A stretch of DNA of 64,000 bases, from assembly GCF_900088415.1 (NCBI RefSeq), contig NZ_FLLQ01000005.1, positions 1 through 64,000 of the forward strand, in the 5' to 3' direction. Below are positions 35,038 to 42,564 of this stretch, piece by piece (the first letter of the stretch is position 1; each line of letters opens with the position of its first letter). The translations under genes and the position numbers were made by a program. The notes under the pieces were generated by a model, which was not told the origin of the DNA, ran no database searches, and saw nothing but the letters and a program-made list of their open reading frames with translations. This stretch comes from Vibrio mediterranei. GTDB taxonomy: Bacteria; Pseudomonadota; Gammaproteobacteria; Enterobacterales; Vibrionaceae.

Positions 35038-36774
35038 ATGAAAATTTCAATTATTACAGCCTGCCCTAGTGGGGTAGCAAACAGCATTATCGCAGCCGGA
35101 TTGCTCGATCAAGCGGCTAAAGCACTTGGACACGATGCAACTATCGAATGTCACTCAAGTGTTGTTGAAACACAAACACTAACTGACGCGCAAATTGCTG
35201 ACTCGGAAGTGGTGATTGTTGCCGCAAATGCGCCTGTGGATACACAGCGCCTAGTAGGTAAGAAAGTCTACCAAGCGAGCATTTCCGAGTGCACAACGGA
35301 TCCAAAAGCGTTCCTAGCTAACGCAATCGAAAAAGCGACTGAGCTAAGCGAAGGTACATCAGTTACTCCAGTTGCAGTTGAACAAACTGGTGGCGCGAAG
35401 AAAATCGTTGCTATCACGGCCTGTCCAACAGGTGTTGCACACACCTTCATGGCAGCAGAGGCACTAGAGGAACACGGTAAACGTCTAGGTCACACAATTA
35501 AAGTGGAAACTCGCGGCTCAGTAGGCGCCAAAAACCAGCTGACTGCTCAAGAGATCGCTGATGCTGACTTAGTCATCATTGCCGCTGATATTGAAGTGCC
35601 TCTTGATCGCTTTGACGGCAAGCTTTTGTACAAAACCAGTACAGGTCTAGCACTTAAGAAAACTGAACAAGAAATAGATAAGGCCTTCGCTTCAGCGACT
35701 ACTTACACTCACTCTGGTGCAAGTAACCAAGCAGGCGCAACAGAAGAGAAAAAAGGCGTTTATAAGCACCTTATGACTGGCGTATCTCACATGCTACCTG
35801 TTGTTGTAGCAGGTGGTTTGATCATCGCTCTGTCGTTCGTTTTCGGTATCGAGGCATTTAAAGAAGAAGGCACGTTAGCGGCTGCACTTATGACCATCGG
35901 TGGTGGCAGTGCATTTGCTCTGATGATCCCTGTATTAGCGGGTTTCATTGCTTTCTCAATCGCAGACCGTCCGGGTCTTGCTCCGGGTTTAATCGGCGGT
36001 ATGCTGGCAAGCTCTACAGGTGCAGGTTTCCTTGGTGGTATCGCAGCAGGTTTCATTGCCGGTTACTCAGCAAAGTTGATTGCTGATAAAGTATCTCTGC
36101 CGCAGTCAATGGAAGCGCTTAAACCTATTTTGATCATCCCATTCCTAGCGAGTTTGTTTACTGGTTTGGTCATGATCTACATTGTTGGTGGTCCAGTTGC
36201 TGGCATCATGGCAGCAATGACTGACTTCCTAAACAACATGGGCAGCGCGAACGCAGTACTGCTGGGTATTATCCTTGGTGCAATGATGTGCTTCGACCTA
36301 GGTGGTCCAGTCAACAAGGCAGCATACACCTTTGGTGTTGGTCTACTAGCTTCTCAAACCTACGCTCCAATGGCAGCAATCATGGCTGCAGGTATGGTTC
36401 CTGCGTTAGGTATGGGCTTGGCAACGTTCCTAGCTAAAGACAAGTTCGAAGCAGGTGAGCGTGAAGCGGGTAAAGCATCTTTTGTACTGGGTATGTGCTT
36501 CATCTCTGAAGGTGCGATTCCATTCGCAGCAAAAGACCCAATGCGTGTTATCCCATCTTGTATGATTGGTGGTGCGTTAACAGGTGCTCTATCTATGTTA
36601 GTAGGTGCGAAACTAATGGCGCCACACGGTGGTCTGTTTGTTCTACTGATTCCAGGTGCCATCTCACCAGTGCTTATGTACCTAGTGGCTATCGCGGCAG
36701 GTACGGCAGTAACTGGCTTCACTTACGCTTTCCTAAAGCGTCGTGAAGAAAGCAAAGAAGTGGCGACAGCCTAA
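35038..36774 (+). CDS. fruA: fructose PTS EIIBC
   Basis: 578 aa from the ATG at 35038, which has AAGG eight bases upstream; a GTG at 35008 would add ten residues. It contains a B'-type domain with ITACPSGVANS at its N-terminus, a true EIIB domain with the phospho-Cys at residue 129 (ITACPTGVAHTFMAAEAL), and a C-terminal EIIC membrane domain with about nine hydrophobic segments (for example GGPVNKAAYTFGVGLL). It imports fructose and phosphorylates it at C1. Last gene of fruBKA; two hairpins follow. Confidence 0.94.
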   Translation: MKISIITACPSGVANSIIAAGLLDQAAKALGHDATIECHSSVVETQTLTDAQIADSEVVIVAANAPVDTQRLVGKKVYQASISECTTDPKAFLANAIEKATELSEGTSVTPVAVEQTGGAKKIVAITACPTGVAHTFMAAEALEEHGKRLGHTIKVETRGSVGAKNQLTAQEIADADLVIIAADIEVPLDRFDGKLLYKTSTGLALKKTEQEIDKAFASATTYTHSGASNQAGATEEKKGVYKHLMTGVSHMLPVVVAGGLIIALSFVFGIEAFKEEGTLAAALMTIGGGSAFALMIPVLAGFIAFSIADRPGLAPGLIGGMLASSTGAGFLGGIAAGFIAGYSAKLIADKVSLPQSMEALKPILIIPFLASLFTGLVMIYIVGGPVAGIMAAMTDFLNNMGSANAVLLGIILGAMMCFDLGGPVNKAAYTFGVGLLASQTYAPMAAIMAAGMVPALGMGLATFLAKDKFEAGEREAGKASFVLGMCFISEGAIPFAAKDPMRVIPSCMIGGALTGALSMLVGAKLMAPHGGLFVLLIPGAISPVLMYLVAIAAGTAVTGFTYAFLKRREESKEVATA

Positions 36775-36787
36775 CCCATTTAAAAGT

Positions 36788-36868
36788 CCAAGTGAGCCTA
36801 CTCACTTGGCACTATGCCACCCCCAAATAGGCATTTTCAGCGCTGCTCCTCGCAGCGCTTTTTTGTGT
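36788..36868 (+). terminator. two hairpins after fruA, the second a strong terminator
   Basis: A first stem CCAAGTGAG/CTCACTTGG (36788-36809) has no T-tract. The second (36839-36859), AGCGCTGC/GCAGCGCT, is followed by six T. They end the fruBKA transcript. Confidence 0.85.
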
Positions 36869-36942
36869 TTTTTACTATTAGCTTGTATTCCGTCCCTTTG
36901 GGCTCCATATTCCTTATGACTTGTTAACGAGCTCTGAATACC

Positions 36943-37524
36943 ATGGAACATTTACTACGCCTAGCGAACTCAATTCCGCATACCGTCTCGGTCCAAATCT
37001 TACTTGCGATCGTGCTATTTCTTGGTTATTACCTGTTTACTAAGCTGGTAAATGGTTGGATTAAACGGTTAGCAGAAACCAAGAAAGTATCTGCCGCTAG
37101 AAGCAGTTTTATCCTGAGAACTTTCAATATCGCTTTTGCCTTCATATTTATTGCAATATTCTCTATTACTGTGGGTGTCGGATACGGCGACTTATCACTG
37201 TTCTTCTCCTCAGTTTTTGCGGTATTAGGTGTCGCTCTCGTCGCACAGTGGTCAATGTTGAGTAACATAACCGCGAGTTTCTTGATCTTTTTTGTCTTTC
37301 CTTATCGTGTTGGTGACCGAATTAAAGTGGTTGATAAAGACGAAGATATTTCTGGCATTATTCAAGACATACGAATGTTCCACGTCTTAATTAGGCACGA
37401 CAATGGCAACTTAATTACCTATCCAAATAGCCTAATGCTACAAAAAAGTGTGATTAAACTTGCACCTAAGAAAAAGCCGAGTACAACGACTCGACTTTAC
37501 ACACGAATCAGAAAGGACTCATAA
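36943..37524 (+). CDS. small MscS-family mechanosensitive channel
   Basis: 193 aa, near the minimum for MscS proteins. There are three hydrophobic segments in the N-terminal half, the third of the MscS pore type (FFSSVFAVLGVALVAQWSML, followed by SNITASFLIFF). A beta domain follows with VGDRIKVVDKDEDISGIIQDI. The usual large C-terminal alpha/beta domain is missing. Family role: release of solutes on osmotic downshock. Its stop is one base from the stop of the convergent protease gene, and its last 50 bases hold that gene's terminator. Confidence 0.85.
   Translation: MEHLLRLANSIPHTVSVQILLAIVLFLGYYLFTKLVNGWIKRLAETKKVSAARSSFILRTFNIAFAFIFIAIFSITVGVGYGDLSLFFSSVFAVLGVALVAQWSMLSNITASFLIFFVFPYRVGDRIKVVDKDEDISGIIQDIRMFHVLIRHDNGNLITYPNSLMLQKSVIKLAPKKKPSTTTRLYTRIRKDS
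37471..37498 (-). terminator. terminator of protease gene embedded in the MscS coding end
   Basis: On the minus strand AAAGTCGAGT and ACTCGGCTTT pair with one mismatch around CGTTGT, followed by TTTTTC. It lies wholly within the 3' end of the MscS coding sequence. Confidence 0.7.
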
Positions 37525-37525
37525 C

Positions 37526-38578
37526 TCAGCCAAGGCGACGTCTGTATCCCGCGATAACAAGTAACGCCAACGATGTGAACCAGGTCAGTGCCCCACCACC
37601 GCCACCCGAGGATGTGTTGGAGGAAGTCGTGCCACCAGTGTAGATGACCTGACCATTAACTGATAGATAGTCCAATCGCGCTTGTTCATCGGAAACAATA
37701 AACGGCGTTTCCGATCCGGCTAACACACTATCAATCCACGTCGCATAATCCACTATTTCTGTATATGCAGCCGTTACCAAAGATTGAGGGTCACCACACG
37801 TCGCTGGACCAAAACTCGTAATACCAACCTGCTGGTAACTACCATTATTGTTCCAGTAAATAGGACCACCGGAATCTCCCTGACACGTCCCCGCTTTCAG
37901 CCCAGTTGATTGACTAACATCGCCACTGAAACAAACCTGCTTATCTGTTAAATTATTGCCATTCTGAAAGTTTGAAGCACAATCAGCATTACTTACCCAA
38001 AACAAATTCGCCTTTTGCAAAATCGGTGTACCATCTACCCCTGAACGTGTGTTGCCATGTCCTACAGCAACAAAGGTTTCATTCACGTTTCGATAGCTTT
38101 GCGTCGTAGCACGATTGACATTACTCCCTGAAGAAGCGGCGGATTCCAGTTTCAAAATAGCGATATCATTTGGGAGTAGTAAAGTAATGTTATTTTCAAA
38201 ATCTGGATGAATATATACTTCTGTGACACGGCGTCGATCTGCGTTCAAGAAATCTCGTTCACTTTCCAGCATTGCAACAGCAGACGTAAAAAGTAGCGCC
38301 CCCATATCACCTTCAATACAATGAGCCGCCGTCATTACATATTCCGACGTTAAGAAGGTTCCACCGCAGTAGGCTCCACCTGAGTAACGACCATCGTAAT
38401 CAGTAGAATCAATGTATAAGCTAGCAAAAGAGTCAAAATCGTTGATTGAAGCATCTTCACCACCAACAATCATGGGTGCGATATCAATTTCAGTCGAATT
38501 GGATGGCAATGCCACAACACTCAGTGAACTGAGAAGGGCAAGTACAGAACCTGGATGGTTGGCAACCCATGATTTCAT
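37526..38578 (-). CDS. secreted trypsin-like serine protease, GlyGly-CTERM
   Basis: 350 aa. Signal peptide (about residues 1-28). The S1 peptidase domain has the triad: His in TAAHCIEG (about 87), Asp in PNDIAILKL (about 140) and Ser in CQGDSGGPIYW (about 238). The C-terminus is a sorting signal: a GGGGG tract (about 324-329), a hydrophobic helix and RRR. This GlyGly-CTERM domain is processed by rhombosortase in Vibrio and Shewanella, with export by type II secretion; VesB and VesC of V. cholerae are relatives. It has a close paralogue just upstream. Confidence 0.92.
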   Translation of the reverse strand: MKSWVANHPGSVLALLSSLSVVALPSNSTEIDIAPMIVGGEDASINDFDSFASLYIDSTDYDGRYSGGAYCGGTFLTSEYVMTAAHCIEGDMGALLFTSAVAMLESERDFLNADRRRVTEVYIHPDFENNITLLLPNDIAILKLESAASSGSNVNRATTQSYRNVNETFVAVGHGNTRSGVDGTPILQKANLFWVSNADCASNFQNGNNLTDKQVCFSGDVSQSTGLKAGTCQGDSGGPIYWNNNGSYQQVGITSFGPATCGDPQSLVTAAYTEIVDYATWIDSVLAGSETPFIVSDEQARLDYLSVNGQVIYTGGTTSSNTSSGGGGGALTWFTSLALLVIAGYRRRLG

Positions 38579-38704
38579 AAAAAACTCCCTTTACAACCCA
38601 CCTTATCGACGACGCTTTAGGAGCAGTCGTTCATAAATAAGTATAGGGCTCAATTAAGGGAGTTCGAGAAATTGTTGTTAAGCAGGTAGTATAGAAAGTA
38701 AGAC

Positions 38705-39781
38705 TCAGACTCGAATGGTCTTTCGTCGTCTCATCCAGCTCAAACCAACCAGTAACGCAACAAAAGAAAAATGCACCGCTCCACCACCTCCGGAACCCGA
38801 AGAGGAACTTGGTGAAGAAGAACCACTATTGCCAGATGAACCAATGTTATAACCTTTACTGATCAGATAATTACGTCTCGCAGTATCGTTAGACACATGC
38901 TTAGCCGCCTCTTGCCCATTAAGGACACGACTAATCCAATCAGAAAAATCCACTATTTCGGTAAACACCGCGGTTACTGAACGATTTTTGTCGCCACAAG
39001 GTACAGGCCCAAAGCTTGTAATACCAATCTGAACTTGTTGACCATTGTTATCCCAATAAATAGGTCCGCCAGAGTCGCCCTGACAAGTGCCTGCCAACAA
39101 GTCCGTCACCCTGCTGTAATCACCGGTGAAGCAGATTTGCTTCGAAGTTAGGTAACTACCATCCGAGAAAGCGCCTGCACAAATAGTATTGTTCACATAC
39201 GTTAGATTCACTTTCTGCAGTACATCAAACGCATCATGACCATAACGTGTATTACCATGACCAACAGCAGTAAACACGTTCGCAGGATTGCGATAGCTTT
39301 CATTACTTGGACGGTTTATTGCCGTACCCAACCCTAATGCAGATTCCAGTTTAAGGATCGCGATGTCGTTAGGTACTAATTTATTAATATCATCGACATA
39401 GTCGGATGGATAAAATATCTCGACCACTCGCCTTTTTTCCGAGTTAACGTAATCTGACTCATACTGCAAGTTAGGTGCAGCCATTGTAAGTAACTGCGAA
39501 TCGCGATTGCCATAAACACAATGCGCCGCCGTCAAAACATATTCAGAATTAAGAAGTGTTCCCCCGCAATAAGGAGAGGAAGAATAGCCCACCCCATACT
39601 CTTGACCGTCCAAATACAAACTGACAAACGACGGATAGTCGGCGACATTCGCCGTACTGCCGTTGACAATATAAGGAGCAGCTTCGACTTGCGCATTGGT
39701 TGATGGTGCAAAAGAAAACGCTAACGTGGTATAAGCGAGCGTTGTATAAACTGACCGTTTAAATGGTAACAATAGAATCAC
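38705..39781 (-). CDS. secreted trypsin-like serine protease, GlyGly-CTERM (paralogue)
   Basis: 358 aa, similar to the next gene throughout. Signal peptide to about residue 30 (NAQ). Triad: His in TAAHCVYG, Asp in PNDIAILKLESA and Ser in CQGDSGGPIYW. Before the C-terminal helix is a Ser/Gly repeat (SSSSGSGGGG) and after it RRRK. Separated from the other gene by 126 bases with no clear terminator, so the two may share one transcript. Likely a tandem duplication. Confidence 0.92.
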   Translation of the reverse strand: MILLLPFKRSVYTTLAYTTLAFSFAPSTNAQVEAAPYIVNGSTANVADYPSFVSLYLDGQEYGVGYSSSPYCGGTLLNSEYVLTAAHCVYGNRDSQLLTMAAPNLQYESDYVNSEKRRVVEIFYPSDYVDDINKLVPNDIAILKLESALGLGTAINRPSNESYRNPANVFTAVGHGNTRYGHDAFDVLQKVNLTYVNNTICAGAFSDGSYLTSKQICFTGDYSRVTDLLAGTCQGDSGGPIYWDNNGQQVQIGITSFGPVPCGDKNRSVTAVFTEIVDFSDWISRVLNGQEAAKHVSNDTARRNYLISKGYNIGSSGNSGSSSPSSSSGSGGGGAVHFSFVALLVGLSWMRRRKTIRV

Positions 39782-39960
39782 TAGACAGTTACTCCTTGTA
39801 TACTATCGACGAACTGAGATTCATTCTTTTTTGATATCACTCCCGCAAAAAACATGCAAACAAGATACGACTTTTGTGTGGAGCCATCTCACTAATTATT
39901 TAACACCATACGGTTTTTTCAATTTATGCCCTTTTCTATCATTAATAGAAATAATGTCCT

Positions 39961-39991
39961 AAAACGAAAAAGCACCGCTAATGCGATGCTT
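39961..39991 (-). terminator. terminator of gcvT
   Basis: On the minus strand AAGCATCGC and GCGGTGCTT pair (one G-U) with an ATTA loop, followed by TTTTTCGTTTT, 34 bases past the gcvT stop. Confidence 0.8.
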
Positions 39992-40024
39992 CATATAATC
40001 TAGTTCTTTGTTGCAGAACTGTGC

Positions 40025-41158
40025 TTAGCCACGATAGTAGCGCTGAGGAACGAATGGCATTTTCTCTACTGTCATAGCCAGCTTCTTGCCACGAACATCA
40101 GCAAATACTTCGCTACCGATTGCCGCAAATTCAGTCGCTACATAAGCCATTGATACAGGTTTGCCTGCTGTAGGGCCGGCAGTACCACTTGTCACAATGC
40201 CGATTTCGTTATCATTGGCATCAAACAGTTTCGCACCTTCACGAACCGGCGCTTTGGTTTGGCCAACAAGACCAACACGTTTGCGTGCTACATCTTTAGT
40301 TTCGATTTGCTTAAGGATAATGTCTGCACCAGGGAAGCCACCAGCACGCTCACCATCAGCACGGCGAACCTTTTGAATACCCCATAACAGGCTCGCTTCA
40401 ACTGGTGTCGTCGTCGTATCCAGATCATGGCCATATAGACACAAGCCGCATTCCAGACGAAGTGAGTCACGGGCGCCAAGACCAATCCACTCTACTTCTT
40501 CAAAGTCTGTCAGTGTTTTCGCCAGTGCTTCTGCATTTGCAGATGGAACTGAAATTTCATAACCATCTTCACCAGTGTAACCTGAACGGCTAACAATGCA
40601 CTCAACACCATTGATGTCGAGTTTTCTCACGTCCATAAATAGCATATCTGCTACTTCAGGTTGTACACGAGCCAATACTTCAGCGGCTTTTGGCCCTTGA
40701 AGCGCAAGTAGCGCACGATCTTCAATCACTTCCATTTCTACGCCATCAGTAAGGTGCGCTTCTAAGTGAGTGATATCTTGTTCTTTACATGCAGCATTTA
40801 CGACTACAAACAAGTGGTCGCCTAGATTCGCAACCATCAAGTCGTCCATGATGCCACCTTCTTCATTAGTAAAGAAAGCATAACGCTGCTTACCTTCCGG
40901 TAAATCGATAATATCAACTGGCACCAATGACTCTAGAATCTTCGCTGCATTTTCTCCGTATAGACGCACTTGTCCCATGTGAGACACATCGAACAGGCCA
41001 GCCGCATCGCGACAATGCAAGTGCTCTTTCTTCACACCAAGTGGGTACTGAACTGGCATATCATAGCCAGCAAAAGGAACCATCTTCGCCCCCACTTCCA
41101 CGTGTAATGCATGCAGTGGTGTTTTCAACAAATCTTGGGTTGCTTGTTCTTGAGCCAT
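40025..41158 (-). CDS. gcvT: glycine cleavage system T protein (aminomethyltransferase)
   Basis: 377 aa. Transfers the methylene group from the aminomethyl-lipoyl H protein to tetrahydrofolate. N-terminal LLKTPLHALHVEVGAKMVPFAGYDMPVQY and FDVSHMGQ are diagnostic; the C-terminal RKRVGLVG and barrel domain are in place. The ATG at 41158 has GGAG seven bases upstream; further upstream in-frame ATGs are less well placed. It is separate from gcvHP, on the other strand and past the XRE-cupin regulator. Confidence 0.95.
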   Translation of the reverse strand: MAQEQATQDLLKTPLHALHVEVGAKMVPFAGYDMPVQYPLGVKKEHLHCRDAAGLFDVSHMGQVRLYGENAAKILESLVPVDIIDLPEGKQRYAFFTNEEGGIMDDLMVANLGDHLFVVVNAACKEQDITHLEAHLTDGVEMEVIEDRALLALQGPKAAEVLARVQPEVADMLFMDVRKLDINGVECIVSRSGYTGEDGYEISVPSANAEALAKTLTDFEEVEWIGLGARDSLRLECGLCLYGHDLDTTTTPVEASLLWGIQKVRRADGERAGGFPGADIILKQIETKDVARKRVGLVGQTKAPVREGAKLFDANDNEIGIVTSGTAGPTAGKPVSMAYVATEFAAIGSEVFADVRGKKLAMTVEKMPFVPQRYYRG

Positions 41159-41221
41159 TGTATTCTCCATTGGGTCGGGCTGCATTAATTAGCCCTGCTC
41201 CTAAATCGGGGATGTCTAAAT

Positions 41222-41264
41222 TCCGCTATCCCTAATTTATCTGCTTTGCAGTAGGAATGGCGGA
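41222..41264 (-). ncRNA. structured element in the gcvT leader
   Basis: On the minus strand, TCCGC pairs with GCGGA, ATTCCTA with TAGGGAT (one mismatch), and CTGC with GCAG around AAA, forming a long interrupted hairpin about 65 bases before the gcvT ATG. No T-tract follows, and it lacks glycine-riboswitch sequence marks. It may be a regulatory RNA fold. Inference only. Confidence 0.4.
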
Positions 41265-41325
41265 GCATGAGTTATCGCACCTTACGTCTTATAGTTGACG
41301 CCTATACGAAGTTAGATTTTCGTCA

Positions 41326-41353
41326 TTTGGAAACCTTGTTTCCTATAATAAAC
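41326..41353. promoter_or_regulatory. XRE-cupin operator A, upstream of gcvT
   Basis: The first 18 bases are TTTGGAAACCTTGTTTCC, followed by TATAATAAAC. It contains the inverted repeat GGAAAC-n3-GTTTCC. The same arrangement recurs at 42280 upstream of glyA, and its right half recurs at 41520. It lies 168 bases from the gcvT start. Confidence 0.7.
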
Positions 41354-41440
41354 AAGAATGCGCCCATTTTTCACCTTTAACAAGATATGAACACTCAAAA
41401 ATGTGACATTTAACATTCCATTCACAGAGTAACAGGCATG

Positions 41441-41481
41441 AAAAAAGCGTGGTTTCGACGACATTTTCATCAAAACCACGC
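41441..41481 (-). terminator. terminator (or attenuator) between the XRE-cupin gene and gcvT
   Basis: On the minus strand GCGTGGTTT and AAACCACGC form a 9-bp stem with a 17-base loop, followed by six T. It ends the regulator transcript, 69 bases past its stop. If gcvT has a promoter further upstream, it would instead act as an attenuator. Confidence 0.75.
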
Positions 41482-41504
41482 TCGTTCACGACTTTTAAAC
41501 ACAA

Positions 41505-41520
41505 AAGCAAACGTTTGCCT
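41505..41520. promoter_or_regulatory. PurR box
   Basis: AAGCAAACGTTTGCCT fits the PurR operator consensus (ANGCAANCGNTTNCNT) at every fixed base and contains the perfect palindrome GCAAACGTTTGC. In E. coli PurR represses gcv and glyA genes. It lies directly beside XRE operator B. Confidence 0.75.
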
Positions 41521-41534
41521 TTATTATAGGAAAC
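41520..41534. promoter_or_regulatory. XRE-cupin operator B
   Basis: On the minus strand GTTTCCTATAATAAA, identical over 15 bases to the right half of operator A. It sits 16 bases past the XRE-cupin stop codon, between that gene and its terminator. Confidence 0.6.
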
Positions 41535-41549
41535 TATCTCGTTTGACGA

Positions 41550-42170
41550 TTATTTCGCCGTCACCCACAAAATATGGGCATCTTCTTCACTGACGGATAT
41601 CAGCATATGACCCATATTTGCGTCGTAATACACACTATCTCCCGCCGACATTATCATCGGCTCATAAAACTCTGAAAAGAACTTCACTTCCCCTGAGAGA
41701 ATCAGCAAAAATTCCTCACCATCATGTCGTACCCAGTCACCATATTCTTCGAAGGTTCTAGCCCTCACAGTACTCTTAAAAGGCATCATCTTTTTGTTTG
41801 ATAGCTGAGTGGCAAGTAACTCATGCTCATAGGTAGGTGTTGGGTGAGGTTTACCTTCACCTCGACGAGTAAAATCACGACGACCGGTTGCCACCTTTTT
41901 CTTAGGCGGTTCAAATAGTTGCGGCATATCTATATGCAAGCCCAATGCAAGTTTTTGCATGGCTTGAAACGTTGGCGATATCTGTTCGTTTTCAATCTTA
42001 CTTAACGTTGAACGTGCAAGGCCAGTTCTTTGACTCGCTTCTTCTAACGTCAGTCCTAGTTTGGCGCGAATATCTTTAATTCTTTCGCCTAGTTTTAGAG
42101 GCTCAATGTTCTCATCACCTTCCTTCGCTAAAGTCAGCGATGGGTATTCATCATAGATGTCTTCTGACAT
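41550..42170 (-). CDS. XRE-cupin transcriptional regulator
   Basis: 206 aa. The N-terminal XRE HTH (about residues 26-85: LGERIKDIRAKLGLTLEEA, QRTGLARSTLSKIENEQ) is joined by a short linker to a C-terminal cupin (about 125-206: HDGEEFLLILSGEVKFFSEFYEPMIMSAGDSVYYDANMGH). Such proteins sense small metabolites through the cupin. It lies between gcvT and glyA, and matching motifs lie before both, so I infer that it regulates glycine/serine genes. The ligand is unknown. Confidence 0.92.
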   Translation of the reverse strand: MSEDIYDEYPSLTLAKEGDENIEPLKLGERIKDIRAKLGLTLEEASQRTGLARSTLSKIENEQISPTFQAMQKLALGLHIDMPQLFEPPKKKVATGRRDFTRRGEGKPHPTPTYEHELLATQLSNKKMMPFKSTVRARTFEEYGDWVRHDGEEFLLILSGEVKFFSEFYEPMIMSAGDSVYYDANMGHMLISVSEEDAHILWVTAK

Positions 42171-42279
42171 GCTTTCCCTCTTCTACCAGTAACTTCCTGT
42201 GACTCATTTTCATTGTTGCATGAAGCTGTGTCTTTATTAAAGACCATGTACAAAAATAAAGCGTGCTCTCCGTAACAGT

Positions 42280-42306
42280 TTTGGAAACTGTGTTTCCTAT
42301 AGGAAA
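42280..42306. promoter_or_regulatory. XRE-cupin operator C, upstream of glyA
   Basis: Begins TTTGGAAACTGTGTTTCC and continues TATAGGAAA. It aligns with operator A (23 of 27 bases) and adds a third half-site, giving TTTCCTATAGGAAA, a perfect palindrome. It lies 110 bases upstream of the XRE-cupin start and 259 upstream of glyA. Confidence 0.75.
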
Positions 42307-42377
42307 TTTTTGATTGATTGTTGGTGCTGAGCGAGGTATGTTATCGGCTTGTTAGATGAAGAGATGCATTAGCGAGT

Positions 42378-42485
42378 ACAGGTCCGTTGCGTTGTTAACC
42401 TCAACCTGTGCCGTTTTTTTGAATGATTTAGTCCTACTTTTTGGGACATTCTCGCGCTGCAACATTGGACTTTTGTTTCGTCCAA
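42378..42485 (+). promoter_or_regulatory. series of hairpins in the glyA leader
   Basis: ACAGGT/ACCTGT (42378-42409) is followed by CCG and seven T, so it resembles a terminator or attenuator. TTGGAC/GTCCAA around TTTTGTTTC (42464-42484) follows. A leader of over 150 bases with these folds precedes glyA. No known riboswitch was recognised. Confidence 0.45.
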
Positions 42486-42564
42486 GCAGTACTAAGACAA
42501 GCCTCAGTCAGTACCAAAAATAGGTAATAAAAGGCACTGATTGAACAATGGAAGGTTCACCGCC

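Noticed and set aside
35787..36722. Antisense frames over fruA
   Set aside because: They mirror the Gly/Ala-rich membrane coding of fruA and carry no family features.
41344..41349. TATAAT as a -10 box within operator A
   Set aside because: The hexamer is part of the recurring operator motif, and no suitable -35 lies 16-18 bases upstream.
41159..41549. Glycine riboswitch upstream of gcvT
   Set aside because: The conserved tandem aptamer blocks known from V. cholerae (such as the CACCGAAGGAGCAAA-like segment) are not present on the minus strand here.
42171..42564. Glycine riboswitch upstream of glyA
   Set aside because: Only simple hairpins are seen; no aptamer-like conserved blocks were found.
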